Part shown: positions 1 through 9,322 of the stretch, in pieces
Position numbering within the stretch: the stretch's first letter is position 1
Layout of the letters: each line of letters begins with the position of its first letter
Assembly (NCBI RefSeq): GCF_040675855.1
Contig: NZ_JBEGIK010000001.1
Span: 1,860,001-1,924,000 of the forward strand
DNA: 64,000 nucleotides
From: Microbacterium sp. LWH3-1.2
Lineage (GTDB): Bacteria; Actinomycetota; Actinomycetes; Actinomycetales; Microbacteriaceae
Direction of reading: 5' to 3'
Position numbers and translations under genes: made by a program
The notes under the pieces: generated by a model
The model's database searches: none
What the model was told of the DNA's origin: nothing
Seen by the model: only the letters and a program-made list of their open reading frames with translations

Positions 1-1049
1 CCCTGGTGCTCCTGACGCTCTGGGCGTTCTGGGATTCCGCCAGCTATCGTCGCACCGGGCTCTGGCTGCCGATCGTGTTCAGCCTCCTCGCCGTGTTCGC
101 GTTCCTGGTGTGGGCCTCCGCCGGCGGGCTGGTCCCCGTCACCGGGCTCCTGTTCGGTGCACTGTCGCTGTCGGTCCCGCTCATCTTCGGTGCGCTGGGC
201 GGCGTCATCGGCGAGCGGGTCGGCGTCGTCAACGTCGCGATCGAGGGTCAGTTCCTCTTCGGTGCGTTCAGCGCGGCGCTGCTTGCGAGTATCACGCACA
301 ACCCGTTCGTCGGCCTCGTGGGCGCAATGGTGGGCGGCGTGCTCGTCGCGTTCGTGCTCGCCGCGTTCTCGATCAAGTACCTCGTCGACCAGGTCATCGT
401 CGGCGTCGTGCTGAACGTCCTCGTGACCGGCCTGACCGGCTTCCTCTACGGCGCGCTGCTCGTACCGAACGAGTCGGAACTCAACCGCCCGGTCCGCTTC
501 ACGCGCTGGGAGATCCCGCTGCTCAGCGACATCCCGATCATCGGGCCCGTCCTGTTCAACCAGACGTTCATCGTCTACCTCATGTACATCACGGTCGCCC
601 TCGTCGCCTGGGGCCTCTACCGCACTCGCTGGGGCCTGCGGCTCCGCGCCGTCGGCGAGCACCCGCAGGCGGCGGACACCGTCGGCATCAAGGTGAACAC
701 CAGCCGGTTCTGGAACGTGTCGCTCGCCGGTGCGATCGCCGGCATCGGTGGCGCGTACTTCACGTTGGTCTCGGTCGGCCAGTTCACCAAGGAGATGACG
801 GCGGGCCTCGGCTTCATCGCCCTGGCGGCGGTCATCTTCGGCCGCTGGGACCCGATCCGCGCGACTCTCGCGGCGTTGCTGTTCGGCTTCGCGACCAACC
901 TGCAGAACCTCCTCACCGTGCTGCGGACGCCGATCCCGAGCGAGTTCATGCTCATGCTGCCCTACGTCGTGACGATCATCGCGGTCGCCGGGTTCGCCGG
1001 GCAGATCCGCGGTCCCGCGGCGGCGGGCAAGCCGTACGTCAAGGGATGA
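1..1049 (+). CDS. ABC transporter permease, nucleoside/branched-chain type, 5' end outside window
   Basis: This is an integral membrane permease of the BPD_transp_2 family, the type that partners nucleoside (BmpA/NupN-like) uptake ATPases. The frame is open to the left window edge, so the true start lies upstream; about 347 residues are visible, with roughly nine hydrophobic segments. Family hallmarks are the VGVVNVAIEGQ stretch near residue 70 and an AAVIFGRWDP loop near residue 277 that resembles the ATPase-docking segment. The nucleoside substrate is inferred from the cdd, deoA and add genes immediately downstream on the same strand. A sugar or branched-chain amino acid substrate is possible but less likely here. 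Confidence 0.85.
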   Translation, partial: LVLLTLWAFWDSASYRRTGLWLPIVFSLLAVFAFLVWASAGGLVPVTGLLFGALSLSVPLIFGALGGVIGERVGVVNVAIEGQFLFGAFSAALLASITHNPFVGLVGAMVGGVLVAFVLAAFSIKYLVDQVIVGVVLNVLVTGLTGFLYGALLVPNESELNRPVRFTRWEIPLLSDIPIIGPVLFNQTFIVYLMYITVALVAWGLYRTRWGLRLRAVGEHPQAADTVGIKVNTSRFWNVSLAGAIAGIGGAYFTLVSVGQFTKEMTAGLGFIALAAVIFGRWDPIRATLAALLFGFATNLQNLLTVLRTPIPSEFMLMLPYVVTIIAVAGFAGQIRGPAAAGKPYVKG

Positions 1050-1145
1050 CGCCGTGCCTGCTGTGCCGATGAAGGCCGACGACTGCCGGGGAGCGGCATC
1101 CGTAGACCCTCCTGATGCCCGAACCCCCGCGAACGGAGCGCGCTC

Positions 1146-1547
1146 ATGACCGATATCGACTGGGATGAGCTGCGCGCCGCGGCGACGGACGCGATGCAGC
1201 GGGCGTACGCTCCGTACTCGCGCTACAAGGTCGGCGCCGCGGCACTCGTGACCGACGGGCGCATCGTCACCGGGTGCAACGTCGAGAACGCGTCGTACGG
1301 CATCAGCCTCTGCGCGGAGTGCGGTCTCGTGAGCGAACTCGCGAACTCGGGCGGCGGAAGCCTCGTGGCGTTCGTGTGCGTCAACGGGCACGGCGACACG
1401 ATCATGCCGTGCGGCCGCTGCCGGCAGCTGCTGTACGAGTTCGCGATCCCCGGCATGCTGCTCGAGACGGTGTCAGGCATCCGCACCATCGACGAGGTGC
1501 TGCCCGACGCGTTCGGGCCGCGCGACCTCGAGGAGGCGGCGCGATGA
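1146..1547 (+). CDS. cdd: Cytidine deaminase
   Basis: It deaminates cytidine and deoxycytidine to uridine forms in the cytosol during pyrimidine salvage. The 133 residues match the short homotetrameric family. Zinc ligands are C56, C89 and C92, with catalytic E58 in CAE and the PCGRC motif at 88-92. NVEN near residue 45 is the nucleoside-binding loop. The ATG follows a GGAGCG-type ribosome site. Its stop overlaps the deoA start as ATGA, so the two are translationally coupled: deamination followed by phosphorolysis. Confidence 0.96.
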   Translation: MTDIDWDELRAAATDAMQRAYAPYSRYKVGAAALVTDGRIVTGCNVENASYGISLCAECGLVSELANSGGGSLVAFVCVNGHGDTIMPCGRCRQLLYEFAIPGMLLETVSGIRTIDEVLPDAFGPRDLEEAAR

Positions 1548-2836
1548 CCGCTGTCGAGGCGTTCGACGCGGTCGACGTCATCCGCGCGAAGCGCGACGGC
1601 GGGGCAGTCCCCGAGCCTGCGCTCCGCTGGATGGTCGACGCCTACACGCGCGGCTACGTCGCCGACACGCAGATGGCCGCCTTCGCGATGGCGGTGCTCC
1701 TCAACGGGATGACGCGCGACGAGATCCGCGTCATGACCGACGCGATGATCGCATCGGGGGAGCGGATGAGCTTCGCGGGCCTCGGCAAGCCGACCGTCGA
1801 CAAGCACTCCACGGGCGGCGTCGGCGACAAGATCACGCTTCCTCTTGCGCCACTCGTGGCGAGCTTCGGCGTCGCCGTGCCGCAGCTGTCGGGCCGCGGG
1901 CTCGGCCACACCGGCGGCACGCTCGACAAGCTCGAGGCGATCCCCGGCTGGCGTGCGGCACTCTCGAACGACGAGATGTTCGCGCAGCTGCGCGATGTGG
2001 GCGCCGTCATCTGCGCCGCGGGCTCCGGCCTCGCGCCCGCCGACAAGAAGTTGTACGCGTTGCGCGACGTCACCGGCACGGTCGAGGCGATCCCGCTCAT
2101 CGCCTCGAGCATCATGTCGAAGAAGATCGCCGAGGGCACCGGCGCGCTCGTGCTCGACGTGAAGTTCGGCTCCGGCGCCTTCATGAGCGATGTCGACCGC
2201 GCGCGCGAGCTCGCCCGCACGATGGTCGCCCTCGGCACCGATTCGGGAGTCTCGACGACGGCACTGCTCACCGACATGAACACCCCGCTCGGCCTCGCCA
2301 TCGGCAACGCCAACGAGGTGCGCGAGTCGGTCGAGGTGCTCGCCGGCGGTGGCCCTGCCGACGTGGTCGAACTGACGGTGGCGCTCGCCCGCGAGATGCT
2401 GGCGCTCGCGGGTCAGCCCGATGCCGATGTCGAGGCCGCCCTGCAGGACGGCCGCGCGATGGACGCCTGGCGGGCGATGATCGTCGCGCAGGACGGGGAC
2501 CCGGATGCCGCCCTCCCGACCCCGAACGAGACCCACACGGTCACGGCGACCGAAGGCGGCTTCGTCACCGGCATCGAGGCCCTCCCGTTCGGCATCGCCG
2601 CGTGGCGCTTGGGTGCTGGGCGCGCGCGAGCGCAGGACCCCGTGCTGCACGCCGCGGGCATCGACCTTCACGTGAAGCCCGGCGATCAGGTGACCGCCGG
2701 TCAGCCCCTGTTCACCTTGCTCGGCGAGGATGCCTCCCGGTTCGACCGGGCCCTCGAGGCCCTCGAGGGCGCGTGGGAGATCGGCCCGGACGCACCGGAG
2801 CGCACTCCTCTCGTCCTGGAACGCATCACGGCCTAG
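1544..2836 (+). CDS. deoA: Thymidine phosphorylase
   Basis: It cleaves thymidine or deoxyuridine with phosphate to give the base and deoxyribose-1-phosphate. The 430-residue length is normal for the family. The signature SGRGLGHTGGTLDKL lies at residues 116-130 and KHSTGGVGDK, which binds phosphate, at 87-96. I chose the ATG overlapping the cdd stop (ATGA) because the protein from there aligns with the usual N-terminal helices; the frame is open further upstream but runs through cdd. It forms one operon with cdd, followed after 93 bp by add. Confidence 0.95.
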   Translation: MTAVEAFDAVDVIRAKRDGGAVPEPALRWMVDAYTRGYVADTQMAAFAMAVLLNGMTRDEIRVMTDAMIASGERMSFAGLGKPTVDKHSTGGVGDKITLPLAPLVASFGVAVPQLSGRGLGHTGGTLDKLEAIPGWRAALSNDEMFAQLRDVGAVICAAGSGLAPADKKLYALRDVTGTVEAIPLIASSIMSKKIAEGTGALVLDVKFGSGAFMSDVDRARELARTMVALGTDSGVSTTALLTDMNTPLGLAIGNANEVRESVEVLAGGGPADVVELTVALAREMLALAGQPDADVEAALQDGRAMDAWRAMIVAQDGDPDAALPTPNETHTVTATEGGFVTGIEALPFGIAAWRLGAGRARAQDPVLHAAGIDLHVKPGDQVTAGQPLFTLLGEDASRFDRALEALEGAWEIGPDAPERTPLVLERITA

Positions 2837-2929
2837 GCTGGGGCAGTCCCGCGCCGGAACCCGACGCGACGCCCGGGCCGCAGCATCCGTCCACATCCCC
2901 CACTCGCGATCGCAATCGAGGAGACCCCC

Positions 2930-4045
2930 ATGCCCATCGACCAGCACGGCGACGCCATCCTCGACGGAGTGTCCCTTCGCGGCCTGCCCAAGGTCTCGCT
3001 GCACGACCACCTCGACGGCGGACTGCGCCCCGCGACGATCATCGAGCTGGCCGACGAGATCGGGCTCGAGGTTCCCGAGTCCGACCCCGACGACCTCGCG
3101 GACTGGTTCGCCGAGAAGAGCGACTCGGGCTCGCTCGTCGAGTACCTGAAGACGTTCGACCTCACGACCGCGGTCATGCAGACCCGCGAGGGACTCACGC
3201 GCGTCGCGCGCGAGTTCGTCGAAGACCTGGCTGCCGACGGCGTGATCTACGGCGAGGTGCGCTGGGCGCCCGAGCAGCACCTCGCCCGCGGGCTGTCGCT
3301 CGACGAGGTCGTCGCCGCCGTGCAGGAGGGCATCGAGGAGGGCGAGGACGCGGCCGAGCGCCGGGGTCAGGACATCCGCGTCGGGCAGCTCATCACCGCG
3401 ATGCGCCACGCCGACCGCTCGCTCGAGATCGCGCGGCTGGCCGTGCAATGGCGCAATCGTGGCGCCGTCGGCTTCGACATCGCAGGCGCCGAGGACGGCT
3501 TCCCGGCCTCGAACCACCGCACCGCGTTCGACTACCTCGCCTCGGAGTTCTTCCCGGTCACCGTGCACGCCGGCGAGGCGGCGGGCCTCGACTCGATCCG
3601 CTCGGCCCTCATCGACGGCCGCGCCCTGCGCCTCGGCCACGGCGTGCGCCTCGCCGAGGACCTCGAGGTCGTCTCGCGCGCCGGCGAAGAGGTGCTCGTG
3701 CAGTTCGGCGACCTGGCGCGCTGGGTGCGCGACCGCGAGATCCCGCTCGAGCTGTCGCCCTCGTCGAACCTCCAGACCGGCGCGATCGAGCGCTGGGGCA
3801 CCACTCTCGAGGACCACCCCTTCGACTTGCTCTACCAGCTCGGGTTCTCGGTCACGGTGAACGTCGACAACCGCACGATGAGCCGCACCTCGCTCACGCG
3901 CGAGCTGGCTCTCCTCGCCGAGACCTTCGAGTACGGCCTCGACGACCTCGAGGCCTTCCAGCTCAACGCCGCCGCCGGCGCCTTCCTCCCGGTGGAGGAG
4001 CGCGAGGAGCTGATCGACCTCATCGCCGACGGCTTCGACGCGTAG
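2930..4045 (+). CDS. add: Adenosine deaminase
   Basis: It converts adenosine and deoxyadenosine to inosine forms. The 371 residues show the metal-dependent TIM-barrel deaminase motifs: HDHLDGG with zinc ligands H25 and H27, VHAGEA containing the next histidine and the nearby catalytic glutamate, GHGVRL, and a late VNVDN with the metal-binding aspartate. A GAGGAG ribosome site lies about 7 nt before the ATG. The product feeds purine nucleoside phosphorylase, encoded further along at 16857-17690. The gene converges on mtlD across a long palindrome. Confidence 0.95.
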   Translation: MPIDQHGDAILDGVSLRGLPKVSLHDHLDGGLRPATIIELADEIGLEVPESDPDDLADWFAEKSDSGSLVEYLKTFDLTTAVMQTREGLTRVAREFVEDLAADGVIYGEVRWAPEQHLARGLSLDEVVAAVQEGIEEGEDAAERRGQDIRVGQLITAMRHADRSLEIARLAVQWRNRGAVGFDIAGAEDGFPASNHRTAFDYLASEFFPVTVHAGEAAGLDSIRSALIDGRALRLGHGVRLAEDLEVVSRAGEEVLVQFGDLARWVRDREIPLELSPSSNLQTGAIERWGTTLEDHPFDLLYQLGFSVTVNVDNRTMSRTSLTRELALLAETFEYGLDDLEAFQLNAAAGAFLPVEEREELIDLIADGFDA

Positions 4046-4229
4046 TCCCTTCGGTTCAGGAGACCGATGCCGCGTCTGGCGCGAGCCCGGTGAACGTCGA
4101 TCGCGGCCCGGCGTCGAGGAGGCCAGTCTGAGCCACGGCCCGATGATGACGACGGTGACCCCGTCCCCGACGAGACCCGACACCTTGTACGCGGAGGCCG
4201 AAGGATCGACTTTGGCGCCCGGGCGCCGG

Positions 4230-4298
4230 GTTTGGGGCGCGTCCCGGGCGTTCGGGGCGCACACGATGCGCCCCGAACGCACGCGGTGCGCCCCAAAC
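4230..4298. terminator. Long GC-rich inverted repeat between convergent add and mtlD
   Basis: Two 32-nt arms (4230-4261 and 4267-4298) pair with about 28 matches around a 5-nt loop. The outer end is GTTTGGGGCGC and the inner end GCGTTCGGGGCGCA. There is no T-tract, so intrinsic termination is uncertain, but the position between converging genes suits a bidirectional transcription barrier. The core TTCGGGGCGC is shared with the repeats at 12208-14719. Confidence 0.6.
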
Positions 4299-4315
4299 CC
4301 CGAGGATCCGGGTGC

Positions 4316-5470
4316 TCAGACCCCGAGCTCGGCCTGCCGGGCGGCGACGACGGCCTCCACCTTCGGGAACAGCGGATGCTGCGGCTCGAGGCCCGTGACC
4401 GACGCGGTGAACGACGCGGCATCCTGTTCCCGCAGCATCCGCTGCAGGTCCACCGACTGGGTGTCCTCGGTGTCGTCGAAAGCGAGGGCCGCGCCCATCG
4501 CGGCGACCAGCGCGTCGACTCCGAGGCCGCGCTCTGCCGCCTCGGCCGCGGGGCCGACGAACCGCTCGTGCCGCGAGAGCTTGCGCAACGGCTGGCGGCC
4601 GACGCGCCACACCGTGTCGGGCAGGGCCTTGTTGCGGAAGCGACCGAGGATCGTCGCGCGGTAGTCCGCCAGCGACGAGGCGTCGAGCCCGTGCTTGGCC
4701 TCCAGCAGCGCCGAGGTCTCCTCGAGAGCGGCCTCGACACGTGACGCAATCTCGGGATCGGCGAGCGCCCCGGCGATGCCCTCGACCCCGGCTTGAGCGC
4801 CGAAGTACGCGGTGGCCGCGTGCCCGGTGTTGACGGTGAAGAGCTTGCGCTCGATGTACGGCGCGAGATCGTCGACGAAGTGTGCGCCGGGGATGTTCGG
4901 CGGGTCGTCGCCGAAGGGCGGCCGCTCGATCGCCCACTCGAAGAACGGCTCGACGGTGACGTCGACGCCTGCGCCCTCCGGTTGGGCCGGCACGATCCGG
5001 TCGACGGCGGTGTTGGCGAACACCGCGCGCGCCGCGAGTGCGTCCCATGCGTCCCCGGCGAGCGCCTTGATCTCGTCACGGAGGAGGTCGGTCGCGTTGA
5101 TCGCGTTCTCGCACGCCATGATCTGCAGCGGCGGGCTCGACGGGTCGCGCAGCGCGAGCCCGGCCAGGATATGAGGGGCGACGAACTTCAGGATCGTCGG
5201 TCCCACCGCCGTCGTGACGACGTTCGCCCCGGCGATCTCGTCGATGACCTTGTCGGGGTGCTCGGCGCTGTTGATGGCCGTGAAGCCCGTGACCAGCGTG
5301 TCGCGACCGCCCTCGCCCACCTCGTGCACCGTGTAGCGGGACACGTGGTTGATCGCGTCGACGAGCGGTGCGGCGACGTCCGAGAAGACGAGTTCGTACC
5401 CGCCCTCGTGCAGGAGCAGCCCGACGAACCCCCGCCCGATGTTGCCGGCCCCGAAGTGGACGGCCTTCAT
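4316..5470 (-). CDS. mtlD: Mannitol-1-phosphate 5-dehydrogenase
   Basis: It oxidises mannitol-1-phosphate to fructose-6-phosphate with NAD in the cytosol, the first step after PTS uptake. The 384-residue length matches the family. The Rossmann motif GAGNIGRGF begins at residue 7, and the long-chain mannitol dehydrogenase C-terminal domain follows, with NTGHA and the helical region after it. The ATG overlaps the upstream EIIA stop (TGATG), showing translational coupling. It is the last gene of the mannitol operon and ends close to the palindrome at 4230-4298. Confidence 0.95.
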   Translation of the reverse strand: MKAVHFGAGNIGRGFVGLLLHEGGYELVFSDVAAPLVDAINHVSRYTVHEVGEGGRDTLVTGFTAINSAEHPDKVIDEIAGANVVTTAVGPTILKFVAPHILAGLALRDPSSPPLQIMACENAINATDLLRDEIKALAGDAWDALAARAVFANTAVDRIVPAQPEGAGVDVTVEPFFEWAIERPPFGDDPPNIPGAHFVDDLAPYIERKLFTVNTGHAATAYFGAQAGVEGIAGALADPEIASRVEAALEETSALLEAKHGLDASSLADYRATILGRFRNKALPDTVWRVGRQPLRKLSRHERFVGPAAEAAERGLGVDALVAAMGAALAFDDTEDTQSVDLQRMLREQDAASFTASVTGLEPQHPLFPKVEAVVAARQAELGV

Positions 5471-5907
5471 CAGACGCCCGCCGCCGACACCAGGCCGAAC
5501 AGCTCCTCCGGCGTCTGGGCGGTCTTGAGACGTTCGACCTCGTCCTCGTCCGAGAACAGGATCGCGATCTGCGACAGGATCTCGAGGTGTTCGTCGCCCT
5601 TGCCGGCGATGCCGATCACGAAGGTCACGGGGTTGCCGTCCCAGTCCACACCGCCGTCGTAGCGCACCACCGACAGGGCCGATTCGAGGATCTCGCCCTT
5701 GGTCTCGTTGGTGCCGTGGGGGATCGCGAGCTCGTTGCCCATGTACGTCGACACGGTCTGCTCGCGCTGGAGCATCGCGTCGTAGTAGGCACCGGTGACG
5801 GCGCCCGCCGACTGCAGGATGTCCGCCGCCTCCCGCATCGCCTCGTCGCGCGACGCGCTCCCGGAGTGGATCCGCACCTGGCCGATGCTCAGAACCTCGC
5901 GTGCCAT
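5470..5907 (-). CDS. mtlF: PTS mannitol-specific EIIA component
   Basis: This is a soluble EIIA protein of the fructose-mannitol family that carries phosphate from HPr to the EIIB domain of MtlA. It has 145 residues, the usual size for a free-standing MtlF. The phosphorylated histidine is H64 in AIPHGT. A start with MAREVL is supported by an AAAGGCGAGAA purine stretch just upstream. It is separated from mtlA by 150 bp that includes a stem-loop, and it overlaps mtlD by one base. Confidence 0.93.
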   Translation of the reverse strand: MAREVLSIGQVRIHSGSASRDEAMREAADILQSAGAVTGAYYDAMLQREQTVSTYMGNELAIPHGTNETKGEILESALSVVRYDGGVDWDGNPVTFVIGIAGKGDEHLEILSQIAILFSDEDEVERLKTAQTPEELFGLVSAAGV

Positions 5908-6006
5908 GTTCTCGCCTTTCTCGTCGTTCGTCTCTTGTGTCGCCGGGAGATACGGATGCCGCGACCCGCCGCCTGTTCCGAACAGCGGGGCGCGGCCGTG
6001 CCGAGG

Positions 6007-6049
6007 GCGGTGGGACCGGGGGCGTTGACGGCCCGCCCGGCCCCACCGC
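6007..6049 (-). terminator. Stem-loop in the mtlA-mtlF intergenic space
   Basis: Arms 6007-6020 and 6036-6049 pair at 13 of 14 positions around a 15-nt loop, 9 nt after the mtlA stop on the minus strand. There is no U-tract. It could act as a partial terminator or an mRNA-stabilising hairpin that sets mtlA against mtlF-mtlD expression. Confidence 0.45.
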
Positions 6050-6057
6050 GGTCTCAG

Positions 6058-7617
6058 CTATGCAGTTCCATCCTCGTGCTGGGTGCGGACAAGGTCCACG
6101 ACCTCGTCGTACCGCGGCGAGTTCATGAAGTTGTCGACCGACACGTGCACCGAGTTCGGCGTCTTCTGCCGTGCGCGATCCGTGAGCTGGTTCTGCGTGA
6201 TCACCAGGTCGGCCGACGCGTCCAGGGCCGCGATCGCCTTGTTGGTGACCGTGACGTCCTCGATGCCCGCCTTCTTGATCTTGTTGCGCAGGACGCTCGC
6301 GCCCATGGCCGACGAACCCATGCCCGCGTCGCACGCGAACACGATGTTCTTGATCTCGCGCTCGGTCATCGTGGCCGGCTCGATGCCGCCGTCGGCGCTC
6401 GTGGCGGCGCCGCTGCGCAGGCCGTCCAGTGCCGCCGACGACTTGCCCTTGGCCGCCGCGGTCTGCGTGATCGCCGCGCCGAAGGCGTCGTCGGTGGCGG
6501 CCATCGCCTCGAGGTCGCGCTTGCGGGATGCCCGCAGGATGACCCACGAGATGAGGAATGTCACGGTGGCGGCCAGCACCACCGAGAGCAGGACCGCGAC
6601 ATAGGAGTTGTTCGCGACTTGGGCGATCACCGCGAAGATGCTGCCCGGTGCGGCCGGGGCTCGGAGAGCGCCGCCCAGGAGCATGTTCGTCGTGACGCCG
6701 GTCATGCCGCCCGCGATCAGCGCGAGGATCAGCATCGGCTTCATCAGCGCGTAGGGGAAGTACACCTCGTGGATGCCGCCGAAGAACTGGATCACCGCGG
6801 CGCCCGGGGCGGACGCGCGTGCGGCGCCGATGCCGAAGAACGTGAACGCGAGGAGCAGCCCCACACCGGGGCCGGGGTTGGCTTCGAGCAGGAACAGGAT
6901 CGACGATCCGGTCTCGGCGGACTGTTGGATGCCGAGCGGCGTGAGCACGCCGTGGTTGATGGCGTTGTTCAGGAAGAACACCTTCGCGGGCTCGATGATG
7001 ATGCTCGTGAGCGGCAGCAGGTTCATCGAGACGAGCCAGTCCACCGCATTGCTCAGCACCTGCATGATGCCGTTGACGAGCCATGCGATCGGGTAGAACC
7101 CGATGATCGCGAGCACGAAGCCCCAGATGCCCGCCGAGAACATGTTCACGAGCATCTCGAAGCCGGCCCGGATCTTGCCCTCCCACAGGCTGTCCAGCCA
7201 CCGCATCGTGTAGGCGCAGATCGGGGCCATGATCATCGCGCCGATGAACATGTGCACCTGGCCGAGCTGGTTGTCGGCCGGCAGGTCGGCGTTGATCTGC
7301 GCGATCAGGTAGTCCGACCCGGCGATGGCGCCGAACGTCCCGATCGAGGCGACCACGCCGCCGCGCACGCCGTAGATGATGCTGCCGCCGGTATACGCGA
7401 TGAGGATCGGCAGGAGGTAGTGGATGAAGGGACCCACCAGCGTCGCGAGCGCCGGGACCGGGGTCCAGCCGACCGCGATGAAGAACGCGGTGAAGATGCC
7501 CCACGCGATGAGCGCGGGGATGTTCGGCATGATCATGCCGGACAGGAACGTGCCGAAGCGCTGAACTCCGACTCGCGCCCTGCTGGTGCCCGAGGCGGGC
7601 ACTGACGCCGTTGTCAT
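6058..7617 (-). CDS. mtlA: PTS mannitol transporter EIICB
   Basis: This membrane permease imports and phosphorylates mannitol. Of 519 residues, the first ~340 form the EIIC transmembrane domain (for example FGTFLSGMIMPNIPALIAWG near residue 21, and a GGIHEVYFPY loop). A charged Ala/Lys linker follows, and from about residue 423 a EIIB domain begins with KNIVFACDAGMGSSAM, whose C429 is the phosphocysteine. No EIIA domain is fused, which fits the separate mtlF gene. The ATG has a GGGAGA ribosome site. Only 47 bp separate it from ptsI upstream, so co-transcription with general PTS genes is likely. Confidence 0.95.
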   Translation of the reverse strand: MTTASVPASGTSRARVGVQRFGTFLSGMIMPNIPALIAWGIFTAFFIAVGWTPVPALATLVGPFIHYLLPILIAYTGGSIIYGVRGGVVASIGTFGAIAGSDYLIAQINADLPADNQLGQVHMFIGAMIMAPICAYTMRWLDSLWEGKIRAGFEMLVNMFSAGIWGFVLAIIGFYPIAWLVNGIMQVLSNAVDWLVSMNLLPLTSIIIEPAKVFFLNNAINHGVLTPLGIQQSAETGSSILFLLEANPGPGVGLLLAFTFFGIGAARASAPGAAVIQFFGGIHEVYFPYALMKPMLILALIAGGMTGVTTNMLLGGALRAPAAPGSIFAVIAQVANNSYVAVLLSVVLAATVTFLISWVILRASRKRDLEAMAATDDAFGAAITQTAAAKGKSSAALDGLRSGAATSADGGIEPATMTEREIKNIVFACDAGMGSSAMGASVLRNKIKKAGIEDVTVTNKAIAALDASADLVITQNQLTDRARQKTPNSVHVSVDNFMNSPRYDEVVDLVRTQHEDGTA

Positions 7618-7664
7618 TTTGCTGTCTCCCTTGTGTGTGTGGGTGTCCAGGCCGTCACGACGGC

Positions 7665-9320
7665 CTATCGTGTGGCCGCCCGCTGGGCTGCGGACCGGGC
7701 GGATGCCGCGTCGTTCGCGGCGAGTGCGGCCGAGGCGATGTCGCGTGCCTGGGCGATGGTGTGCTGCAGGAGTGTGGCGCGCACGTCGGCGAGCGCCGTG
7801 GGTGCCATGGACAGGCTCGTCGCACCCAGGCCGACGAGCACGACGGCGAGCAGGGGATCTGCCGCCGCCTCACCGCAGATGCCGACCGGCTTGCCGTTCG
7901 CGACGCCGGCTTCGCCGACCTCGCGGATCAGGCGCAGCACCGCCGGGTGCCACGGGTCCTGGAACGACGCGACCGACCCGAGGAGTCGGTCTGCGGCGAG
8001 CGTGTACTGCGTGAGGTCGTTGGTGCCGATGGAGGCGAAGTCCGCGCCCACCAGGATGCGGTCGGCGAGCAGTGCCGAGGACGGCACCTCCACCATGACG
8101 CCGGCGGTCTTGATGCCGTAGTCGCGCGCGAGATCGACGAAGTAGTCCGTCTCCTCGACCGTGGCGATCATCGGCGCCATGACCCAGAGGTCGGCGTCGG
8201 TGGCGGCATCCGCTTCGGCAAGGGCCGTGAGCTGCTCGCGCAGGATGTCCTCGCTGGCGCGGAGGGCACGGATGCCGCGGAGCCCGAGCGCGGGGTTCTC
8301 CTCGTGCGCGTCGTTGAGGAACGCGAGCGGCTTGTCGGCGCCGGCGTCGAGCACCCGGACGACGACCTTCTTGCCCGGGAACGCGGCGAGCAGCTTCGTG
8401 TACGCCTCGCGCTGCTGCTCGACGGTGGGTGCCTGGTTCGAGCTCAGGAACAGGAACTCGGTGCGGAACAGGCCCACGCCCTCGGCGCCCAGCGCGACCG
8501 CGTCGGCGGCGCCCTCCGGGTTGCCGAGGTTCGCCAGCAGCGGGACCGGGGTGCCGTCCGCGAGGGCGCCGTCGGTGATCGGCGCCGATGCCTGCGCGGC
8601 GCGGGCGTCGGCGCGGTTCTGCGCCCGCTCGAGCTCGGCGGCAGTCGGTTCGGTCGTCACGACGCCGGCGGCGGCATCCACGATCACGGTCTCGCCGTCG
8701 CGCAGCCCGGTCGCCGAGGTGGCGCCGACGATCGCGACGATCGACTTCTCCCGCGCGAGGATCGCGGTGTGGGAGGTCGGCCCGCCCTCCGTGGTCACCA
8801 GGGCGAGCACCTTGTCGAGGTCGAGGAGTGCCGTGTCGGCCGGCGCGAGATCTTTCGCCACGAGGACGAACGGATGCCCCGGATCGGGCACACCCGGAGC
8901 CGGGACGCCGCGGAGCCGGGCGATCACGCGCTGGGCGACGTCGTCGAGGTCGGCCGCGCGCTCGCCGAGGTAGCCGCCCATCGCGGTGAGCTGGTCGCGG
9001 AACGACGCGAACGCGTCGAACACGGCGAACTCGCCTGTCTTGCCCTGGCCGAGGCGGGCGCCGATCTCGTCGTCGAGGGTCGGGTCCTCGGCCATCATCG
9101 CCTGCGCCTCGAGCACCTCCTGCGCGGCGCCTCCGGCTTGCGCGCCGCGGGCCTCGAGCTCGCGTGCGACGGCGGCGACGGCATCCGCCACACGCGCCTT
9201 CTCCTCGTCGGCGCTGAGCGTGCTCGGCGCGTCGGACGGCGCCGCCGCGGGCTCGGCCATGCGTGCGACGGGTCCCTGAGCGACGCCCAGTCCGATGCCG
9301 ACACCTCGCAGTTCGGTCAT
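7665..9320 (-). CDS. ptsI: Phosphoenolpyruvate-protein phosphotransferase (Enzyme I)
   Basis: It is the cytosolic first enzyme of the PTS, transferring phosphate from PEP to HPr. It has 551 residues, slightly shorter than enterobacterial EI. H184 in GGPTSHTAILAR is the phosphorylated histidine, and C482 in GICGEAAADP the catalytic cysteine of the PEP-binding barrel. The ATG (MTELRGVG) lies 2 nt downstream of ptsH. Finding the only visible general PTS genes inside a mannitol operon suggests they are induced together with the sugar-specific components. Confidence 0.95.
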   Translation of the reverse strand: MTELRGVGIGLGVAQGPVARMAEPAAAPSDAPSTLSADEEKARVADAVAAVARELEARGAQAGGAAQEVLEAQAMMAEDPTLDDEIGARLGQGKTGEFAVFDAFASFRDQLTAMGGYLGERAADLDDVAQRVIARLRGVPAPGVPDPGHPFVLVAKDLAPADTALLDLDKVLALVTTEGGPTSHTAILAREKSIVAIVGATSATGLRDGETVIVDAAAGVVTTEPTAAELERAQNRADARAAQASAPITDGALADGTPVPLLANLGNPEGAADAVALGAEGVGLFRTEFLFLSSNQAPTVEQQREAYTKLLAAFPGKKVVVRVLDAGADKPLAFLNDAHEENPALGLRGIRALRASEDILREQLTALAEADAATDADLWVMAPMIATVEETDYFVDLARDYGIKTAGVMVEVPSSALLADRILVGADFASIGTNDLTQYTLAADRLLGSVASFQDPWHPAVLRLIREVGEAGVANGKPVGICGEAAADPLLAVVLVGLGATSLSMAPTALADVRATLLQHTIAQARDIASAALAANDAASARSAAQRAATR

Positions 9321-9322
9321 GT

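Noticed and set aside
1223..4282. Minus-strand open frame of about 1,000 codons
   Set aside because: It is antisense to cdd, deoA and add, which have full catalytic motifs; it is Arg/Glu/Gly-rich and reflects high third-position GC.
5368..7605. Plus-strand open frame of 745 codons
   Set aside because: It is antisense to mtlA and mtlF, is Arg/Asp/His-rich with no domain, and is typical of GC-driven shadow frames.
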